A stretch of DNA of 64,000 nucleotides from the NCBI GenBank assembly GCA_030153605.1, contig JASKLO010000004.1, positions 1 to 64,000 of the forward strand, in the 5' to 3' direction. The stretch comes from Thermosipho sp. (in: thermotogales). GTDB taxonomy: Bacteria > Thermotogota > Thermotogae > Thermotogales > Fervidobacteriaceae. Below, piece by piece: positions 61,549 to 64,000 of the stretch; position 1 is the first letter of the stretch; every line of letters starts with the position of its first letter. Made by a program: the position numbers and the translations under genes. The notes beneath the pieces were generated by a model that worked only from the letters and a program-made list of their open reading frames with translations, was not told where the DNA came from and searched no databases.

Positions 61549-63579
61549 ATGAGAAAATTCATTCCTTATTTAATTCTATCTATTTTTATTTTTGTTTCAC
61601 TAATTATTATTTTTACTAAAGGAAACATTTATACTGGACCAGAAGTTTTCTTACCTGGCTACAAATATGGGGTTGAATTAGAAAAAGTTGAAAATGAAAA
61701 TGTTAAAAACTTTGTGCGCATTACCAAAGATTTTGGGGATGGTTCAAATGTTCTTATAATATTGCATGAAAAAGAAGGTTTTTTTAATAAAAATTCTACT
61801 GAAAAACTAATTAGTTTACAAAATAGACTCATTGATAAAGATTATATTATTAACATATTAAGTCCTATAAACCTAGTAAAAATTACCGGATTCTCAAAAT
61901 CATATTATGTATCAAATGGAGTTTTGCAAAAAGAAATTTTGAAAGATAAAAACTCTCATAGCCTTATTAGTAGTGATGGAAAATATGTTATTCTTAACTT
62001 AATATTTGATCCAAATGTTGATGCTAGAAAATATATTTCTGAAATTGAAAATATAACTAAAATGTATTTTGAAGATTTTTATCTATTTGGAGAACCAGTA
62101 ATTGATAGTGAATTATTTAAAGAGTTGATAAATCAAACTTACATTTATCCTATTTTTATGTTTATTTTAATTGTTTTATTCTTCTATATTCAGGTCCGTT
62201 CTTTTAAAGTAGCACTATTGATAGTTTTTACTCCAATAATAGCTGCAATAATTACAATGGGATTATTTTTCATCACTGAAAGGCCATTAAATACATTAAC
62301 TGTAATGACTATTTCTTTTTTACTAATAATAGGTTCGGGTTATGGATTACACTATTACAATGCATTTCATAGACTTGAAAACATAGAAGAAACCAGAAAA
62401 CATATTTCTAGACCAATTTTGTTTTCAATGCTTACAACCGTAGCTGGTTTTATGTCCTTTTTATTCGTAGAAATAGAAGCCTTTAGAGAGTTAGGAATAT
62501 TAGTTTCAATTGGACTAATAATTACTGTAATCTTAGTATTCACAATTGGAGAACACTTTCTAAAAAATTTAAATTCAACAAAAAAACCTTCATCATTAGG
62601 CGTAAAATATCTTGGAAATAAAATAGCCATAATTTCATTAATTATTTTCTTATTTATAGGTTCAATTTCACCTTTTTTAATTAAAAACATATCAGTTAAA
62701 TCTGATATGGTCTCATATTTTTCAAAGAAATCTAAAATTTCAATCGCTTATAATCTGATGGAAAATGTTTTCAATTTTAGAGAACCCATATATGTTGTTC
62801 TAGAAAAAGATTCACCATTTTTAGCAACTGATAATATTAAAATCAAAGAAATTAAAAATGCCCTTTTAGAAAATGAATTAATCTCAAGTGTTGATTTTCC
62901 TGATGATATTCCCTTACCAATTTTATATAATTACTCAAAAAGTACTCCTAGTCTTAAATACTTTATCTCCTCACGCAATAAAATTAGACTTGTTATAAAT
63001 CTAACAACAAAGGGATATTACAACGTTGAAACAGTTAAAAAATTTGTGGATTCGATAGTATCAAAAGAAGGTTATAGATATTATATAGCTGGAAGTGCCT
63101 TAATTTGGAATGATATTAATAAAAACGTTAGGAATACCCAAATAAAAAGTTTGAGCTTTGCTGCAATTTTAATATTTATAATGGTATTAATAATTTTTAG
63201 AAAAATTCGATCAACATTAAGTGTTATGATCCCCATCTTTTTTACAACAATAATGAACTTTGTTTTCATGTCTATTTTTAATATTAAACTTGATATCTCA
63301 ACATCAATTACTTCAAGCATTCTTATGGGATTAGTTATTGACTACTCTATTCATCTTGCTAGTGAAGAAAAAAGAATAGGAGATCCAAAAAAGACTGTTA
63401 TAAACGTTGGACCCCCTATTCTAGCAAATGGTTTAGGTTTAATTTTAGGATTTTCTGTGCTTTTGTTTTCTAGCTTAAAATTATTCCAATCAATCTCAAT
63501 ATTACTAATTTTAGGAATTGGTATAGGACTTTATTTCACGTTAATAATCCAACCTTTTTTACTGAAAAAAAGAAGATAA
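61549..63579 (+). CDS. MMPL/RND-superfamily exporter-like membrane protein
   Basis: Two repeated multi-TM halves; GSGYGLHYYNAFHR and MGLVIDYSIHLASE. Confidence 0.85.
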   Translation: MRKFIPYLILSIFIFVSLIIIFTKGNIYTGPEVFLPGYKYGVELEKVENENVKNFVRITKDFGDGSNVLIILHEKEGFFNKNSTEKLISLQNRLIDKDYIINILSPINLVKITGFSKSYYVSNGVLQKEILKDKNSHSLISSDGKYVILNLIFDPNVDARKYISEIENITKMYFEDFYLFGEPVIDSELFKELINQTYIYPIFMFILIVLFFYIQVRSFKVALLIVFTPIIAAIITMGLFFITERPLNTLTVMTISFLLIIGSGYGLHYYNAFHRLENIEETRKHISRPILFSMLTTVAGFMSFLFVEIEAFRELGILVSIGLIITVILVFTIGEHFLKNLNSTKKPSSLGVKYLGNKIAIISLIIFLFIGSISPFLIKNISVKSDMVSYFSKKSKISIAYNLMENVFNFREPIYVVLEKDSPFLATDNIKIKEIKNALLENELISSVDFPDDIPLPILYNYSKSTPSLKYFISSRNKIRLVINLTTKGYYNVETVKKFVDSIVSKEGYRYYIAGSALIWNDINKNVRNTQIKSLSFAAILIFIMVLIIFRKIRSTLSVMIPIFFTTIMNFVFMSIFNIKLDISTSITSSILMGLVIDYSIHLASEEKRIGDPKKTVINVGPPILANGLGLILGFSVLLFSSLKLFQSISILLILGIGIGLYFTLIIQPFLLKKRR

Positions 63580-64000
63580 AGTTTTAATTTCCAAAATTTC
63601 TGCTTCTTTTTTATCATCATAATCAATATACATCAAAAAAAGTCCTCTTTTATCAAAAACATATGGCAGAATTTTTTTATCAATCTCTGAAAGATTACTA
63701 AAATATAAGTTTTCTTTTTTTACCCAGAAAAGTTCTCCTTCTGATGAATGAATTACTGGTTGTTTTTTTACAAATGCTTTATAGATAAACAATATCCAAT
63801 TATAATTTGCTGGACCAATTTCAGTCGTAATAACTTTCAGTACATAATTGTTTGTGATTTTTAAACCTGTTTCCTCAAAAATTTCTCTTTTCATTGTTTG
63901 AGAAGGGGTTTCGTTTTTTTCTATTTTCCCCCCTGGTGGAACAAGCTTATCTTTAAAAGGTTCTTTATTCCTCTTTAAAAATAAAACTTCGTCATATTCA
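63559..64000 (-). CDS. NUDIX hydrolase (5' end outside window)
   Basis: Open frame to window edge; PPGGKIEKNETPSQTMKREIFEETGLKI Nudix box. Confidence 0.9.
   Translation of the reverse strand, partial: EYDEVLFLKRNKEPFKDKLVPPGGKIEKNETPSQTMKREIFEETGLKITNNYVLKVITTEIGPANYNWILFIYKAFVKKQPVIHSSEGELFWVKKENLYFSNLSEIDKKILPYVFDKRGLFLMYIDYDDKKEAEILEIKTLSSFFQ

Overview
The 64 kb window is AT-rich and densely packed. Gene content suggests a Thermotogota bacterium, possibly Thermosipho-like: an Omp-alpha-like rod protein, an Rnf cluster, the fabF-fabZ-fabK-bioY-fabD set and a short DnaE. I cannot confirm taxonomy without searches. It looks like ordinary chromosome. I saw no CRISPR array, prophage, IS element or rRNA; there is one tRNA-Gly(CCC). 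Main content: FASII operon, GH1 and GH13 glycosidases, guaB, two ion/anion transporters, Rnf genes without rnfB, a valS-folC-rsfS-deaminase-radical SAM-DUF72-endonuclease V run, a 22-gene leftward run from ruvB to an LCP protein, acpP plus DUF89, an Omp-alpha/MarR/M18/MurB/GGDEF/DHH/PNP run, and rpe-dnaE-ykgJ-MMPL. The most notable observations are: (1) five genes (bioY, an EamA transporter, a YhcC-like radical SAM gene, mnmA, ruvB) have no ATG/GTG/TTG that yields an intact N-terminus, yet have a strong Shine-Dalgarno placed before CTG, ATT or ATA; (2) one 1117-aa ORF joins an LptF/G-type permease to an OstA/LptD-like region with a dockerin-like loop and a terminal Phe; (3) all four convergent gene junctions overlap tail-to-tail; (4) a 1353-aa pseudokinase-like/STAND/TPR/GGDEF protein; (5) a LysM, degenerate LytM and 3D-domain lipoprotein; (6) a stand-alone IMP cyclohydrolase-type PurH half; (7) an acpP-DUF89 pair.
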